Positions 23,377 to 32,649 are shown, numbered from the stretch's first letter. The stretch: 38,275 nt of DNA from Candidatus Effluviviaceae Genus V sp. (GCA_014728125.1 WJMD01000183.1:1-38275); one strand, 5' to 3'. The notes: generated by a model not told the origin, from the sequence alone. Program-made: numbers and translations.

Positions 23377-25647
23377 CTACCGCACGCCGAGCTCGCGGTA
23401 GATGGCCGCATACCGGTAGACCCTTCTCACATAGTCGGCCGTCTCCGGATACCCGATGTCCTCGACGAAGACGTCGGTGTCACCTGAGCCGCTGTAGTTC
23501 CACCATCTCTCGACGCTCTCCGGCCCCCCGTTGTACGCGGCGAGTGCTCTGAGTACGTCGCCCTCGTAATCCTCAATGAGCCCGCTCAGGTAGTATGTCC
23601 CGAACCTCACGTTGGTCTCGGGGTCCAGCAGCAGCCTCGTTGAGTATCCGCGGTGACCGAGGCGCCGTGCCAGCCAGCGTCCCGTCGACGGCATGATCTG
23701 CGACAGCCCCCGCGCGCCCACCCACGAGACGGCCTCCGGTTCGAAGAGACTCTCCTGCCGAATGAGCGAGAAGAAGATGTCGGGCGGGACCGCGCTCCGG
23801 CGGCACTCCCGCTGTACGAGACCGCGGAAGTGGATCGGACAGATCCTCCGACGGAGATGGAGCGGAGCGTCGCCTATCTCGTCGGCCGGCGAGATGCCGA
23901 GCACATGCTCCGCGAGCCGCACGCCCCGCTTGTGAAGTCCGCTCCGCTCGTAGTGCGCTATCAGCACGTCGAGCATCCGCGGGTCGTTTCCGAACGTCTC
24001 CTCGAGCCGCTCGAACTCCCGCTCCGCCGCATCACGCATGTGAAGGGACAGCAGGAGGTCGGCCCTCCTGAAGAGCGCGTCAGTGAGCAGGCGGCGACGG
24101 AGCACGACACGGGCGTCCGGGAAGTAGACCTCCTCGTACCACCGGCCCAGCCATGTCGCGAACTCGAGCGCCTCGGCGCTCGTCACACGGCTTCCGCGCG
24201 CCGGACCGGGCGTCTCCTCACCGAGGATGGCCTGAGCGCGCCGTGAGTAGTAGGAGTCCTTCGAGGCTCGGACGGCCAGACGGAAGAGCTCGGCGGACTC
24301 GGTCTCCTTCCCCAGTGCGTCAAGTGTCTTGGCCGACCAGAAGAGCGCTCTCGAGGCATCGTCCCCGTCCTCCCCGGCGTGCAGGTCGGCGAACGCAGCG
24401 CGGGCGCCTCCCAGATCGCCGCTCTTGTAGAGACAGAGTCCGGCCCGAAAACGCGCGTCGGCGGCCAGACTGGAACCGGGGTAGAGTTCGGAGAGCGAAC
24501 GGAAGTCGACGACGGCCTCGGCCCACCTCTGCTCCTCCTCGAGGTAGCGGGCCTTCTCCCAGAGCGCTCTCGGAGCATCGTCGCTCCCGGGATGGAGCGC
24601 CACGTAGCGGTCGTACGTCGCGAGCGCCTCGGCGTCCCTCCCCGACGCCCTTCTGCAGTAGGCCAGCTTGAGCCACGCGAGATCGTAGTACTCGGACCCG
24701 GGACCGAGCGCCACGACCTCGTCGTACTTCGAAGCGGCGGCGCCGTAGTTTCCGAGACGCTGGTACGAACGTCCGAGGAAGTACGTCGCCTCGGCGAGAT
24801 GCTCCCAGCGGTTGTCGTGGCGCAGATACCACGCGAAGAACTCCTGCGCCTCACGGTACCGTCGTCGGTTGTAGAGCACGAGTCCCTGGCTGTACCTGTC
24901 GGTGAAGGCCCTGGAGAGCGTTCTGGCCTCCGTCATGGCATCGTAAGCCCTCGGCGACCTGGGAAAGTCCTCGACCACCGTCGCGTAGGTCCTCAGGGCT
25001 CCCTCGCGGTCGCCTCGCCGCCGCTGCGCGCGCGCCAGTTCGAGACCGGCCCGCGCCCTCTCGTGGTAGCCGGCGGCCTCCGAGACAAGCACCCTGTACC
25101 ACTGGACGGCCAGGTCGTGTTCACCTGCCTCGAGATAGGCCTTCGCGATGCCCTCGACGGCCAGGAGGTCGAAGATCCCGTCCGTCTCGTCGTCGGTTAC
25201 CTCCCGAAGCAGGTCGATCGCGGCACCGGTGCGTCCGAGTCCGCTCTGACAGGAGGCCATCCTGATGCGGATCAGGTCGGAGACCTCAGGGAGAAGCGGC
25301 AGCGCGGCCTCGTACCGCTCAAGCGCTCCGGCGTGCCGTCCGTCCAGCTCGAGAGAGCGTCCCGCCATGAACCGCGCCTTGAGACCCAGCCGGTAGAAGT
25401 AGAAACCCGGGGCTTCGTTGATGCCGCCGACCCGCGCCGCGACCGAATCGTAGAGTCGCGCCGCCTCGCCGTAGGAGCCGCGCCGGTAGGCGTCTTCCGC
25501 GCGCCCGTAGAGCGAGTCGGCCGCCGCGCGCCACGACGCGGCGGCTCCGCAGGCCAGGGATGCGACGAGTGCGAGCGCGAGCAACGGGAGTGAGAACCGG
25601 AAGAGGCGGCCCGTCCTCCCGCGGTGCAGGTGTCCTGAAGCGGTCAT
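23377..25647 (-). CDS. Soluble-type lytic murein transglycosylase with TPR superhelix
   Basis: Cuts the peptidoglycan glycan chain, releasing anhydromuropeptides. The 756-residue protein has a signal peptide (hydrophobic residues about 18-38; an S-L-A-C near its end could be a poor lipobox). A long alpha superhelix with TPR-like repeats fills about residues 40-590 (YGRAEDAYRRGSYGEAARLY, YFLGRSYQRLGNYGAAASKY, GLCLYKSGDLGGARAAF). The SLT domain is at about 605-756: catalytic E632 in RQES, GLSQIMPSTG, ALAAYNGG and ETADYVRRV. This resembles Slt70. The ATG at 25647 has GGAAGAAG upstream and is 28 bases from the ptsI stop, so the two are likely cotranscribed. Confidence 0.93.
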   Translation of the reverse strand: MTASGHLHRGRTGRLFRFSLPLLALALVASLACGAAASWRAAADSLYGRAEDAYRRGSYGEAARLYDSVAARVGGINEAPGFYFYRLGLKARFMAGRSLELDGRHAGALERYEAALPLLPEVSDLIRIRMASCQSGLGRTGAAIDLLREVTDDETDGIFDLLAVEGIAKAYLEAGEHDLAVQWYRVLVSEAAGYHERARAGLELARAQRRRGDREGALRTYATVVEDFPRSPRAYDAMTEARTLSRAFTDRYSQGLVLYNRRRYREAQEFFAWYLRHDNRWEHLAEATYFLGRSYQRLGNYGAAASKYDEVVALGPGSEYYDLAWLKLAYCRRASGRDAEALATYDRYVALHPGSDDAPRALWEKARYLEEEQRWAEAVVDFRSLSELYPGSSLAADARFRAGLCLYKSGDLGGARAAFADLHAGEDGDDASRALFWSAKTLDALGKETESAELFRLAVRASKDSYYSRRAQAILGEETPGPARGSRVTSAEALEFATWLGRWYEEVYFPDARVVLRRRLLTDALFRRADLLLSLHMRDAAEREFERLEETFGNDPRMLDVLIAHYERSGLHKRGVRLAEHVLGISPADEIGDAPLHLRRRICPIHFRGLVQRECRRSAVPPDIFFSLIRQESLFEPEAVSWVGARGLSQIMPSTGRWLARRLGHRGYSTRLLLDPETNVRFGTYYLSGLIEDYEGDVLRALAAYNGGPESVERWWNYSGSGDTDVFVEDIGYPETADYVRRVYRYAAIYRELGVR

Positions 25648-25675
25648 GAGGTCTTCTTCCGCACGCTTGAGGTGA

Positions 25676-27463
25676 TCAGCCGGTCTGCGCAGATGCCGCG
25701 TCCCCGGCCTGCGGCGCGTCGCCGCTCCCGTCGTGTCCAAGTCCGATGATGCGGCCGACGTCAGAAGCCGTCGGTGCGTCGAGCGCCTGTTCCGCCAGTC
25801 GCCGAGCCTCCTCGGTGTCGGTCCGCCTGATGGCCTGCTTCGTGAAGAGCAGACGGATCGTCGCGACGCTCAGCTCCCGCACTCCCAGGCCGATCAGCAG
25901 CGGGACGTATTCGGGGATGCCGCCCATCTCGCCGCACAGCGCGATCGGCTTCCCGGCAGCGCGGGCGCCCTCGACGGCGCTCCGGATGAGCCCGAGGACG
26001 GCCGGGTCGTGCGGCCTGTAGAGATGGTCGACGAAGGCGTTCCCCCGGTCGACCGCCAGAGCATACTGCACCAGGTCATTGGTTCCGATGCTCAGGAAGT
26101 CGCATTCGCGGGCCAGACGGTCGGCCACCATGGCGGCCGACGGGATCTCGATCATGACGCCGAGGGCGACATCGTCGCTGAACTGCGCTCCCTCGGCGGC
26201 GAGTTCCTCCCTCGCGCGGTCCAGTCTGGACTTCGCCGCCCGGAGCTCGCCGACGGTCGAGATCATCGGCCAGAGAATGCGGACATCGCCGTGAACACCG
26301 GCCCGCAGAATGGCCCGCATCTGCGTGACGAAGAGGTCGGGACGGTCAAGCAGAAGCCGAATCGACCTGTAACCCAGGTACGGGTTGTGCTCCCTGTACG
26401 GGTTCTCGGGACCCACGAACTTGTCTCCCCCGATGTCGAGCGTTCTGATCACGACCGGTCGCCCGTCGAGGGTGTCGACGACGTCGCTGTAGATCCCGTA
26501 CTGCTCCTCCTCGGTCAGGAACATGTTCGCTGCCATGAAGAGCATCTCGGTCCGGAAGAGGCCCACGCCGTCGGCTCCGAGACGAACGGCCTCCCGGGCG
26601 TCCTCGACCGAGCCGATATTGCAGAAGAGACCGATCCGCTCACCGTCGGCCGTCTCCGGCGCCTTGTCGATGAGCGGCGAGAGGTCGGCCCACTCCTTCG
26701 CCTCCTGTTCCTGCAGACCGCGGTAGCGCTGAAGCTCCTCGTCGGAGGGGTTGACGACGATGTTCCCGTCGTCGCCGTCGACGACGAGCGTGTCGCCCGT
26801 CTGTATTCGGTCGAGTCCGTGTTTGATGCCGACGATAGCCGGCACGCCGAGAGAGCGCGCCAGAATGGCCGCGTGGGTCTCCTTGCCGCCGAGTTCCGTG
26901 ACGAACCCGAGGATCCTGCCGCGGTCCATCGACACGGTGTCCGATGCGCGGAGCTCTCTCGCGACGACGATCATCGGATGAACGAGCGGACAGTGTGCCC
27001 AGACACCGAGCATGCGCTCGATGACCCGCTTGCCGATGTCGGTTATGTCGTAAGCACGGTCCCTGAGATAGGCATCGCTCGAACTCGCCAGCACCGAGCT
27101 GACGCGTTTCATCTCGTCCGCGACGGCGGACTCAGCGTTGACGTGCTCCTCTCGGATCCGCCGCTCGATCTCCTCGGTGACCATCCGGTCCTCGAGGATC
27201 ATCGAGTGCACGAGGAAGACGTCGGCCTGATCCTGTCCGAGCTCCCTGGAGATGCGTTCCGCATCCTGCGTCAGCTCGTCCTTGACGAGCGCGACCGCCT
27301 GGTGGAACCGCTCGATCTCGGCGTCGGCCTCGGCCGCGTCCATCTCGACACGCTCGACCTCGTCGAGGATGTCGCCGTAGACGAAGGCCGGACCGACCAC
27401 GATGCCCGGCGACGCCGGGATGCCGTGCAGGACCGTCTGCTTCTGCGCATTGGGTTCGGTCAT
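25676..27463 (-). CDS. ptsI: Phosphoenolpyruvate-protein phosphotransferase (PTS enzyme I)
   Basis: Passes phosphate from PEP to HPr. The 595-residue protein is full length. The phosphohistidine is H197 in GGKETHAAILAR; PEP-site blocks GLFRTEM (301-307), the TLDIGGDK strand and SIGTNDLVQYALAVDR follow, and the catalytic acid Cys is C510 in IALCGEM. A Gly/Ala-rich tail of about 20 residues is extra. No HPr, EIIA or permease gene is near, so this may serve a regulatory PTS. It lies between a CoA-disulfide-reductase-like gene (55 bases upstream) and the transglycosylase. Confidence 0.95.
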   Translation of the reverse strand: MTEPNAQKQTVLHGIPASPGIVVGPAFVYGDILDEVERVEMDAAEADAEIERFHQAVALVKDELTQDAERISRELGQDQADVFLVHSMILEDRMVTEEIERRIREEHVNAESAVADEMKRVSSVLASSSDAYLRDRAYDITDIGKRVIERMLGVWAHCPLVHPMIVVARELRASDTVSMDRGRILGFVTELGGKETHAAILARSLGVPAIVGIKHGLDRIQTGDTLVVDGDDGNIVVNPSDEELQRYRGLQEQEAKEWADLSPLIDKAPETADGERIGLFCNIGSVEDAREAVRLGADGVGLFRTEMLFMAANMFLTEEEQYGIYSDVVDTLDGRPVVIRTLDIGGDKFVGPENPYREHNPYLGYRSIRLLLDRPDLFVTQMRAILRAGVHGDVRILWPMISTVGELRAAKSRLDRAREELAAEGAQFSDDVALGVMIEIPSAAMVADRLARECDFLSIGTNDLVQYALAVDRGNAFVDHLYRPHDPAVLGLIRSAVEGARAAGKPIALCGEMGGIPEYVPLLIGLGVRELSVATIRLLFTKQAIRRTDTEEARRLAEQALDAPTASDVGRIIGLGHDGSGDAPQAGDAASAQTG

Positions 27464-27518
27464 GTCTCGTTCCCCATCGGCGTTCGGGACGCCCTTACAC
27501 GACGCATCGGACGGCGGG

Positions 27519-28895
27519 TCAGCCGACCTTCTTCGCAGCCTGAGAGGCCGCGATGAGCACAGGGTCCCACACCGGCGAGAAGGGAGGCGCGTAGCTCATA
27601 TCGACGGTCGCCAGCTTCCCGACCGTCATCCCGGCGAAGATAGCGGTCGCCACCGAGTCGACCCGCTTCGAAGCACCCTCCGTGCCAACCAGCTGACCCC
27701 CGAGTACCCTGCCCGTCGACCGTTCGAAAACGAGCCGCACGTGCAGCGGGCCCCCGCCCGGATAGGCGCCCGACCGGGAGCGCGATTCGATCGTGACGGC
27801 CCCGCAGTCGAAGCCGTGCTCGCGGGCAGCCTCCTCCGTCAGACCGGTCCCTGCGATCTCCAGATCGAACACCTTCGAGACGTTGGTCCCGGCGATGCCG
27901 CCGAACACCTCGTCGCCGCCGACGGCGTTCGTCCCCGCGATGCGGCCCTGCTTGTTCGCCGTCTGCCCGAGAGGGACCCAGGCCGGCTCACCAGTGACCA
28001 CGTGGTAGTGTTCCGCGCAGTCGCCGGCGGCGTAGACCCGCTCGTCGCTCGTCCGCTGGCGCCTGTCGACACGGATGGCGCCGCCCTCGCCGAGTTCGAG
28101 CCCGGCCGTCCCGGCCAGATCCACGTTCGGCCGGACCCCGACGCCGACGATCGCGATGTCGGCCTCGACGCGCCCGGAGCCGCAGAGTACGTGGGTGAGC
28201 TTCTCACCGTCTCCCTCGAAGCCCTCGACGCCGGAGCCAGTGATGACCGTCACGCCGTTCCGCTTGAGCTCGCCCTCGACGACGGAGGCCATGTCCTCAT
28301 CATACGTCGTCAGAATGCGATCCGCCAACTCGACGAGCGTCACATCAAGTTCGAGACCCGCCAGGGCGTCGGCCATCTCGAGGCCGATGTAGCCTGCTCC
28401 TACGACGACGGCCCGCTCAACACTCTCGCGCTTGAGGTAGAGCTTGATCCGGTCGGCGTCGGGTATCGTCCTGAGGGTGAAGACACCCGGTGAGTCGATG
28501 CCGGGAATCGGTGGGGCGACGGCGGTGGCGCCGGTGCCGATGACGAGCGCATCGTAGCCGAGTTCGCGGGTCGTCGAGTCCTCGACCGTGGCATAGACGA
28601 CGCGGCGCCCCGCGGTGTCGACGGCCACGGCGGGCGTGCCGAGCCGGACGTCGATGTCGCGTTCCTCACGGAACTCGTCGGCGCCCATCGCGATGAGGTC
28701 GTCCCGGTGCTCGACGAGCCCCTCGATGTAGTAGGGTAGCGAGCACGCGCTGTACGAGACGTCGTATCCGCGCTCGAGGACGACGATGTCCAGATCGGGT
28801 CGCATCCGCCGTGCCCTGCTGGCGGCGCTCATCCCCGCCGCGTCGCCGCCGATGACGACGAGTCGGCCGTTCTCGGGAACCGCTTCAGTTGCCAC
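27519..28895 (-). CDS. CoA-disulfide reductase/NADH oxidase-like flavoprotein
   Basis: The 458-residue protein is a two-domain FAD/NAD(P) disulfide reductase with a C-terminal dimerisation domain. The FAD motif is VVIGGDAAGMSAA (residues 13-25), the single redox Cys is C51 in YSACSLPYY, the NAD(P) motif VVVGAGYIGLE is near 165 and the second FAD motif YAAGDCAE near 290. The single Cys places it with CoA-disulfide reductase, NADH oxidase and related persulfide reductases, not with two-Cys reductases. No rhodanese domain follows. The GTG at 28895 has GGAGG 6 bases upstream. Role: redox balance, CoA thiol or sulfur chemistry; which one is unclear. Confidence 0.88.
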   Translation of the reverse strand: MATEAVPENGRLVVIGGDAAGMSAASRARRMRPDLDIVVLERGYDVSYSACSLPYYIEGLVEHRDDLIAMGADEFREERDIDVRLGTPAVAVDTAGRRVVYATVEDSTTRELGYDALVIGTGATAVAPPIPGIDSPGVFTLRTIPDADRIKLYLKRESVERAVVVGAGYIGLEMADALAGLELDVTLVELADRILTTYDEDMASVVEGELKRNGVTVITGSGVEGFEGDGEKLTHVLCGSGRVEADIAIVGVGVRPNVDLAGTAGLELGEGGAIRVDRRQRTSDERVYAAGDCAEHYHVVTGEPAWVPLGQTANKQGRIAGTNAVGGDEVFGGIAGTNVSKVFDLEIAGTGLTEEAAREHGFDCGAVTIESRSRSGAYPGGGPLHVRLVFERSTGRVLGGQLVGTEGASKRVDSVATAIFAGMTVGKLATVDMSYAPPFSPVWDPVLIAASQAAKKVG

Positions 28896-28949
28896 GTGGG
28901 CCTCCGTCCGTCTGTTCGTGGAATCCCGCCCTTCAGCGCTGCTCAGTCA

Positions 28950-28979
28950 GGGGTAGCACATGCGGCGGCGTGCGAACAA
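28950..28979 (-). promoter_or_regulatory. Possible sigma-70 promoter of the flavoprotein-ptsI-transglycosylase operon
   Basis: Minus strand TTGTTC (28979-28974), 18-bp spacer, TACCCC (28955-28950). The -10 is poor, but the position just after the hsp20 terminator fits. Confidence 0.4.
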
Positions 28980-28980
28980 G

Positions 28981-29020
28981 CCCCTCGAAAAAGAACAGGG
29001 GGCGGCCTCGGGCCGCCCCC
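28981..29020 (-). terminator. Intrinsic terminator of the hsp20 gene
   Basis: A 10-bp perfect GC stem (28998-29007 with 29011-29020), 3-nt loop, followed on the minus strand by TGTTCTTTTTCG. It begins 34 bases after the hsp20 stop. Confidence 0.85.
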
Positions 29021-29053
29021 CCCTTGATCGTCCGGCAGACGCCGAGAGAACGT

Positions 29054-29500
29054 CTAGCCGTTCTTGACCTCGACCTTCTTGCCGCGCGCGACCTCGGTCT
29101 TGGGCACCGTGACGGTCAGAACGCCGTCCTTGTGGGTCGCAGCGACCCTGTCGATGTCGGCGCTCCGGGGAAGCGTGAAGATGCGCTTGAAGGAGCCGTA
29201 GCTCCGCTCCATGCGGTAGTAGTTCTTCTCCTTCTCCTCCTCTTCCTGACGCTTCTCTCCGGAGATGACGAGCTGATTCTCGTCGACGCTGACGTCCACA
29301 TCATCCATCGATACGCCCGGAACCTCGGCCGTCACGACGATGGCGTCCTCGGTCTCGGAGATGTCGACGCTCGGGTTCCAGTCGAACTCTGACAGGGAAG
29401 CCGGGGACATCCAGTTTCTGAGGAGTCGGTCGAAAGCCCTGTCGAGCTCATCCTGAACTGCCGGGAGGTTCCTTCTGGGTCTCCAGCGTACCAGCTCCAT
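29054..29500 (-). CDS. hsp20: Small heat-shock protein (Hsp20/alpha-crystallin)
   Basis: A 148-residue holdase chaperone that keeps unfolding proteins soluble. The alpha-crystallin domain covers about residues 40-140 (WNPSVDISETEDAIVVTAEVPGV, LVISGEKR, FTLPRSADIDRV, KDGVLTVTVPK). The ATG at 29500 gives the standard N-terminus (MELVRWRPRRN); AAAGGAGG lies upstream. The final VEVKNG lacks the usual I-x-I motif. A 7-bp inverted repeat with a one-base centre (29551-29565) lies about 50 bases before the start, possibly a leader hairpin or operator; I see neither a CIRCE element nor a clear heat-shock promoter. Single-gene unit with its own terminator. Confidence 0.94.
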   Translation of the reverse strand: MELVRWRPRRNLPAVQDELDRAFDRLLRNWMSPASLSEFDWNPSVDISETEDAIVVTAEVPGVSMDDVDVSVDENQLVISGEKRQEEEEKEKNYYRMERSYGSFKRIFTLPRSADIDRVAATHKDGVLTVTVPKTEVARGKKVEVKNG

Positions 29501-29620
29501 GAACCATGCCTCCTTTCCCCTGCTGAGATTGCGCTGAACCTCGGCCTCGCCGCCACGCCGTGGCGAGCAAGGCCTCACCAACGTCCACGCCTTATGATGC
29601 AGAAGGGGTTCTCGGGTTGC

Positions 29621-29659
29621 ATGGAAAAGCGCCCCCCGGCGGCCGTCGCCGGGGGGCGC
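29621..29659 (-). terminator. Intrinsic terminator of the sigma-S9 peptidase-zinc finger array
   Basis: A 12-bp perfect stem (29629-29640 with 29648-29659), 7-nt loop, then TTTTCC on the minus strand. It ends the leftward array 53 bases after the stop of the zinc-finger gene. Confidence 0.85.
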
Positions 29660-29712
29660 GCTGTGTCTCGTGACGCGGCGAGGGGGGTCTCTCCTTCGCC
29701 TTCCGGGGCGGT

Positions 29713-29976
29713 TCAGCCCTGCCCTTCGTTCCCGCTGTCGTCCCGCTCCATGCACTCGTCGAGGGCGGCACTGAGGCGGCGCCGCACGTCTTCGGGGACC
29801 TCCTGTCTGAACGAGACCCGCTTATGCAGCGTGATCGTTCGCTCGAACGTCCTGAAGAGGGCGCGCGCATCCTCACACGTCTCCATATGCTCCTCGAACT
29901 CTACGCGGACCTCTCGGGAGAGATCCCCGTCAAGATATTCGGAGAGCAGCTTCCAGAACTCCGTGCAGTCGAGCAT
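29713..29976 (-). CDS. Small soluble anti-sigma-like zinc-finger protein
   Basis: An 87-residue protein with the zf-HC2 layout of anti-sigma factors: C4, then H30-x3-C34, but the last ligand, expected at residue 37, is Ala. The C-terminal half is helical and charged (FERTITLHKRVSFRQEVPEDVRRRLSAALDE) with no membrane segment. The ATG at 29976 is chosen over the GTG just before it; the ribosome site is weak for both. It is the last gene after an ECF sigma factor and an S9 peptidase on the same strand, 50 bases past the peptidase stop. It probably binds that sigma factor, perhaps as a redox sensor, but the broken zinc site makes this uncertain. Confidence 0.78.
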   Translation of the reverse strand: MLDCTEFWKLLSEYLDGDLSREVRVEFEEHMETCEDARALFRTFERTITLHKRVSFRQEVPEDVRRRLSAALDECMERDDSGNEGQG

Positions 29977-30026
29977 CACGCCCCCGTCGTCGTGCCTTTC
30001 CCTCGCTCCCCGACCCGCTCGGCCGG

Positions 30027-31964
30027 TCAGGCCTCCCCGCCCGTGTCGACCGGCTCGTAGCGACCACCCATGTGGTCGGCGAGGAACTTCTCAGCCGCTC
30101 CATAGAACCTGAGCCGGTTCTCGGGTCTCGCGAATCCGTGTCCCTCGTCCTCGAAGAGGATGTACTCGACCTCGATCCCCTTCTCACGCATCGCCTCGAC
30201 GACCTGCTCGGACTCCGTCTGCTTGACGCGCGGGTCGTTCGCCCCCTGCGCGACGAGCATCGGAATCTCGATCTGATCGACATGGAACAGCGGAGAACGC
30301 GACTTGAGAAACTCCTCGTCCTCCTGAGGGTGGCCGACCCTCTGGTACATCATGTCGAGCATCGTGCTCCAGTAGGGCGGCACCGTCTCGATGAACGTGA
30401 TGAGGTTGCTCGGTCCCATCGTTGCGACGGCGCACGTATAGAGGTCCGGTGTGAAGGTCGCTCCGGCGAGCGCCGCGTAGCCGCCGTACGAGTGGCCGTA
30501 GATGGCGATGTGCTCGGGGTCGGCGTAGCCCTGGTCGATGGCCCACTGGACCGCGTCCGTCAGGTCGTTCTGCATCGCGCCGCCCCACTCCCTGTTGCCC
30601 GCGTTCAGGAACTCCTTGCCGTAGCCCGTCGAGCCGCGGAAGTTGACCTGCAGACACGCGTAGCCGCGGTTGGCGAGCCACTGGGCCTCCGGGTTGAAGC
30701 CCCATGTGTCCCGGTGCCACGGGCCGCCGTGGACGTTCAGCACCATCGGCAGGTCGCTGCGGCCGGAGTTCGGGGGAAACGTGATGTAGCCGTGCACCTC
30801 GAGGCCGTCGCGGGCCGTGTAGGAGATCGGTTCCATCTCGGCCAGCGTGTACTCAACGATGTCCGAGCGATGGACGAACATGAACTCGCCGACCTGCGTC
30901 TTCCGATCGTAGAGGTAGTAGCTGATTGGACCGTCGTCCTTCACGAAGGCGACGAGCCAGGTGTCGAAGTCGTTTGTCTGGCTGACGACACTGTGCTCCC
31001 CGTCGTCGAGAGCGCGGATCGACTCGAAGTCCCCGGCCACGGATTCGTCGAGGATCTCCCACTCCTCGCGCGCCCGCGTGAAGCTCACGGCCAGCACCTC
31101 CCAGGTGTCGGGGTGGATCATGACGTCGCTCACGTCGTAGGTCGGATCGGACGCGATGACCTCGATCTCCTCGGTCTCGAGGTCGTACCGCACGAGGCGG
31201 CCTGCGTTCGAGTCCCTCGAATCGAGCAGGTACATCGAATCTCCGCTCTTCGTGAACCCGACGGGACCGCTCGTCATGTTGTCGACGGCGTCCCAGGAGA
31301 GCACGTGCTGCCACGTGTCGTCCTCGCTCCCGCGAACCAGAAGATCGGAGCCGCCCTCGGGGTTCATGGCGAGAGCCCCACGGACGAGCATGTTGAAGTC
31401 CGTCACCCAGCCCACGATGTTGCCGGGGTTCCTCGCCGCGATCTCCATCTCGCCCGACGGGATGTCGAGCCGGTAGACATCGTGCAGTCTGGGATCCTGT
31501 CTGTTCATCGCGATCAGCATCGTGTCGGGATGGTGCTTGCTGACGTCGACGACGCGGACCTGGACGCCCTCGAACGGTGTGAGGTCCCTGACTTCGCCCG
31601 TGTCGAGGTTGACGGCGTAGAGCCGCCAGTTCTCGTCGCCGTCCTTGTCCTGGAGGTACATCAGGTGGACGCCGTCGTGCGCCCAGAAGTAGCGGAAGAC
31701 GCCGCGGTTCTCGTCGTGCGTTACCGGCCGGGCGTCGTCCTCCCCGAGCGTACCGACCCAGACGTTCAGCACGCCGTCGACGGGAGCGATGTAGGCGATG
31801 CGTTCGCCGTCGGGAGAGATCCTCGCCCTGGCCTTCTCGGGATTTCCGAAGAGCACCTCGCGCGGGACGAGCTCCACCTGTCCCCCGCCGCACGAGACGA
31901 GGGCGACAGCCATTCCCGCGGCGAGCGCGAGCACGGCGAGCAGACCTGTGAGCCTTCTCTTCAT
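30027..31964 (-). CDS. Lipoprotein S9 family prolyl oligopeptidase/acylaminoacyl peptidase
   Basis: The 645-residue serine peptidase is exported as a lipoprotein (lipobox L-V-S-C near residue 25). A beta-propeller occupies about residues 35-380 ([30 protein letters not shown]) and an alpha/beta hydrolase about 390-640. The triad is S492 (GHSYGGY), D577 (GANDPR) and H609 (EGHGF). The Gly-Gly of the oxyanion site appears in NVHGGPW. AAAGGAAG precedes the ATG at 31964; a longer frame upstream belongs to the sigma gene. It lies 17 bases after the sigma stop. Likely cleaves oligopeptides at the cell envelope. Confidence 0.93.
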   Translation of the reverse strand: MKRRLTGLLAVLALAAGMAVALVSCGGGQVELVPREVLFGNPEKARARISPDGERIAYIAPVDGVLNVWVGTLGEDDARPVTHDENRGVFRYFWAHDGVHLMYLQDKDGDENWRLYAVNLDTGEVRDLTPFEGVQVRVVDVSKHHPDTMLIAMNRQDPRLHDVYRLDIPSGEMEIAARNPGNIVGWVTDFNMLVRGALAMNPEGGSDLLVRGSEDDTWQHVLSWDAVDNMTSGPVGFTKSGDSMYLLDSRDSNAGRLVRYDLETEEIEVIASDPTYDVSDVMIHPDTWEVLAVSFTRAREEWEILDESVAGDFESIRALDDGEHSVVSQTNDFDTWLVAFVKDDGPISYYLYDRKTQVGEFMFVHRSDIVEYTLAEMEPISYTARDGLEVHGYITFPPNSGRSDLPMVLNVHGGPWHRDTWGFNPEAQWLANRGYACLQVNFRGSTGYGKEFLNAGNREWGGAMQNDLTDAVQWAIDQGYADPEHIAIYGHSYGGYAALAGATFTPDLYTCAVATMGPSNLITFIETVPPYWSTMLDMMYQRVGHPQEDEEFLKSRSPLFHVDQIEIPMLVAQGANDPRVKQTESEQVVEAMREKGIEVEYILFEDEGHGFARPENRLRFYGAAEKFLADHMGGRYEPVDTGGEA

Positions 31965-31981
31965 GGTTGTACTTCCTTTCC

Positions 31982-32602
31982 CTAGGTGACCCCCGCGGCG
32001 CTCGTCTGCGAGCCCGTGCCGCGCTGGTAGTAGTCGCTCAGCTTCTCTCTCAGGAACAGCCGCGCGCGGTGGAGCCGCGACTTCACCGCGGGAACCGACA
32101 ACCCGAGCACGTTCGCCGTGTCGTCGGTCGACAGACCGTGGATGTCGCGGAGCACGAAGACGATCCTGTTGTCGGGCGCGAGTTCGTTGATGTGTTTCGT
32201 GAGAACGGTCGAGAGCTCCTCGTTCATCACGTCGCTCGACGGATCCGTCGTCCAATCAGGTATCTGTCGCGGCACCGACTCGTGACCGATGGTGACCGGC
32301 TTGTCGATCGGGACCGTGTCGAGCTTCTTCTTCCGGATCCGCATGAGGCAGGCGTTCGTCGCGATCCTGTAGATCCACGTCGAGAACTTCGCGTCCTGAC
32401 GAAAGCCCGGCAACGCCTCGAACGCCTTGATGAAGACCTCCTGCAGACAGTCCTCGGCGTCCTCGGGATTGCCGAGCATCTTGAGACAGAGGCCGTAGAC
32501 CTTCGATTCGTGCCGCTCGACGAGCTCGCTGTACGCCTGGCTGTCGCCCTTCTGGGCTCTCGAGACGAGTTCTGAATCGGTGGGAACCGCTTTGTCGTCC
32601 AC
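31982..32602 (-). CDS. Second ECF RNA polymerase sigma factor
   Basis: A 206-residue group IV sigma factor. Region 2 is at about residues 12-85 (LVSRAQKGDSQAYSELVERHESKVYGL, EDAEDCLQEVFIKAFEALPGF, FSTWIYRIATNACLMRIRKKK) and region 4 at about 130-190 (LAPDNRIVFVLRDIHGLSTDDTANVLGLSVPAVKSRLHRAR). The linker is longer than in the sigma factor at 16554. The GTG at 32602 has GGAG 7 bases upstream; a TTG at 32653 would put a strong hairpin inside the gene and has no ribosome site. Next come the S9 peptidase and a zinc-finger protein. No copy of the other sigma factor's promoter boxes is seen here. Confidence 0.93.
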   Translation of the reverse strand: MDDKAVPTDSELVSRAQKGDSQAYSELVERHESKVYGLCLKMLGNPEDAEDCLQEVFIKAFEALPGFRQDAKFSTWIYRIATNACLMRIRKKKLDTVPIDKPVTIGHESVPRQIPDWTTDPSSDVMNEELSTVLTKHINELAPDNRIVFVLRDIHGLSTDDTANVLGLSVPAVKSRLHRARLFLREKLSDYYQRGTGSQTSAAGVT

Positions 32603-32617
32603 TGCGGACTCCGGGCG

Positions 32618-32649
32618 CCGGCCGGGGAAACGCGAGCTCCCCCGGCCGG
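32618..32649 (-). terminator. Strong hairpin between malic enzyme and the second ECF sigma gene
   Basis: A 10-bp perfect GC stem (32618-32627 with 32640-32649) with a 12-nt loop lies between the malic enzyme stop (32665) and the sigma start (32602). No U-run follows on the minus strand, so it may reduce rather than stop readthrough, or protect the upstream mRNA end. Confidence 0.5.

Noticed and set aside
25733-27556. Open frame of 607 codons on the plus strand
   Set aside because: Antisense to ptsI, low-complexity composition, no ribosome site and no recognisable family.
29551-29565. Inverted repeat before hsp20 as a CIRCE or RNA thermometer
   Set aside because: The arms are 7 bp with a one-base centre, unlike CIRCE, and do not cover the ribosome site as a thermometer would. 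Kept only as a note.
30072-31985. Open frame of 637 codons on the plus strand
   Set aside because: Antisense to the S9 peptidase, whose catalytic residues and lipobox are clear. Rejected as a shadow.
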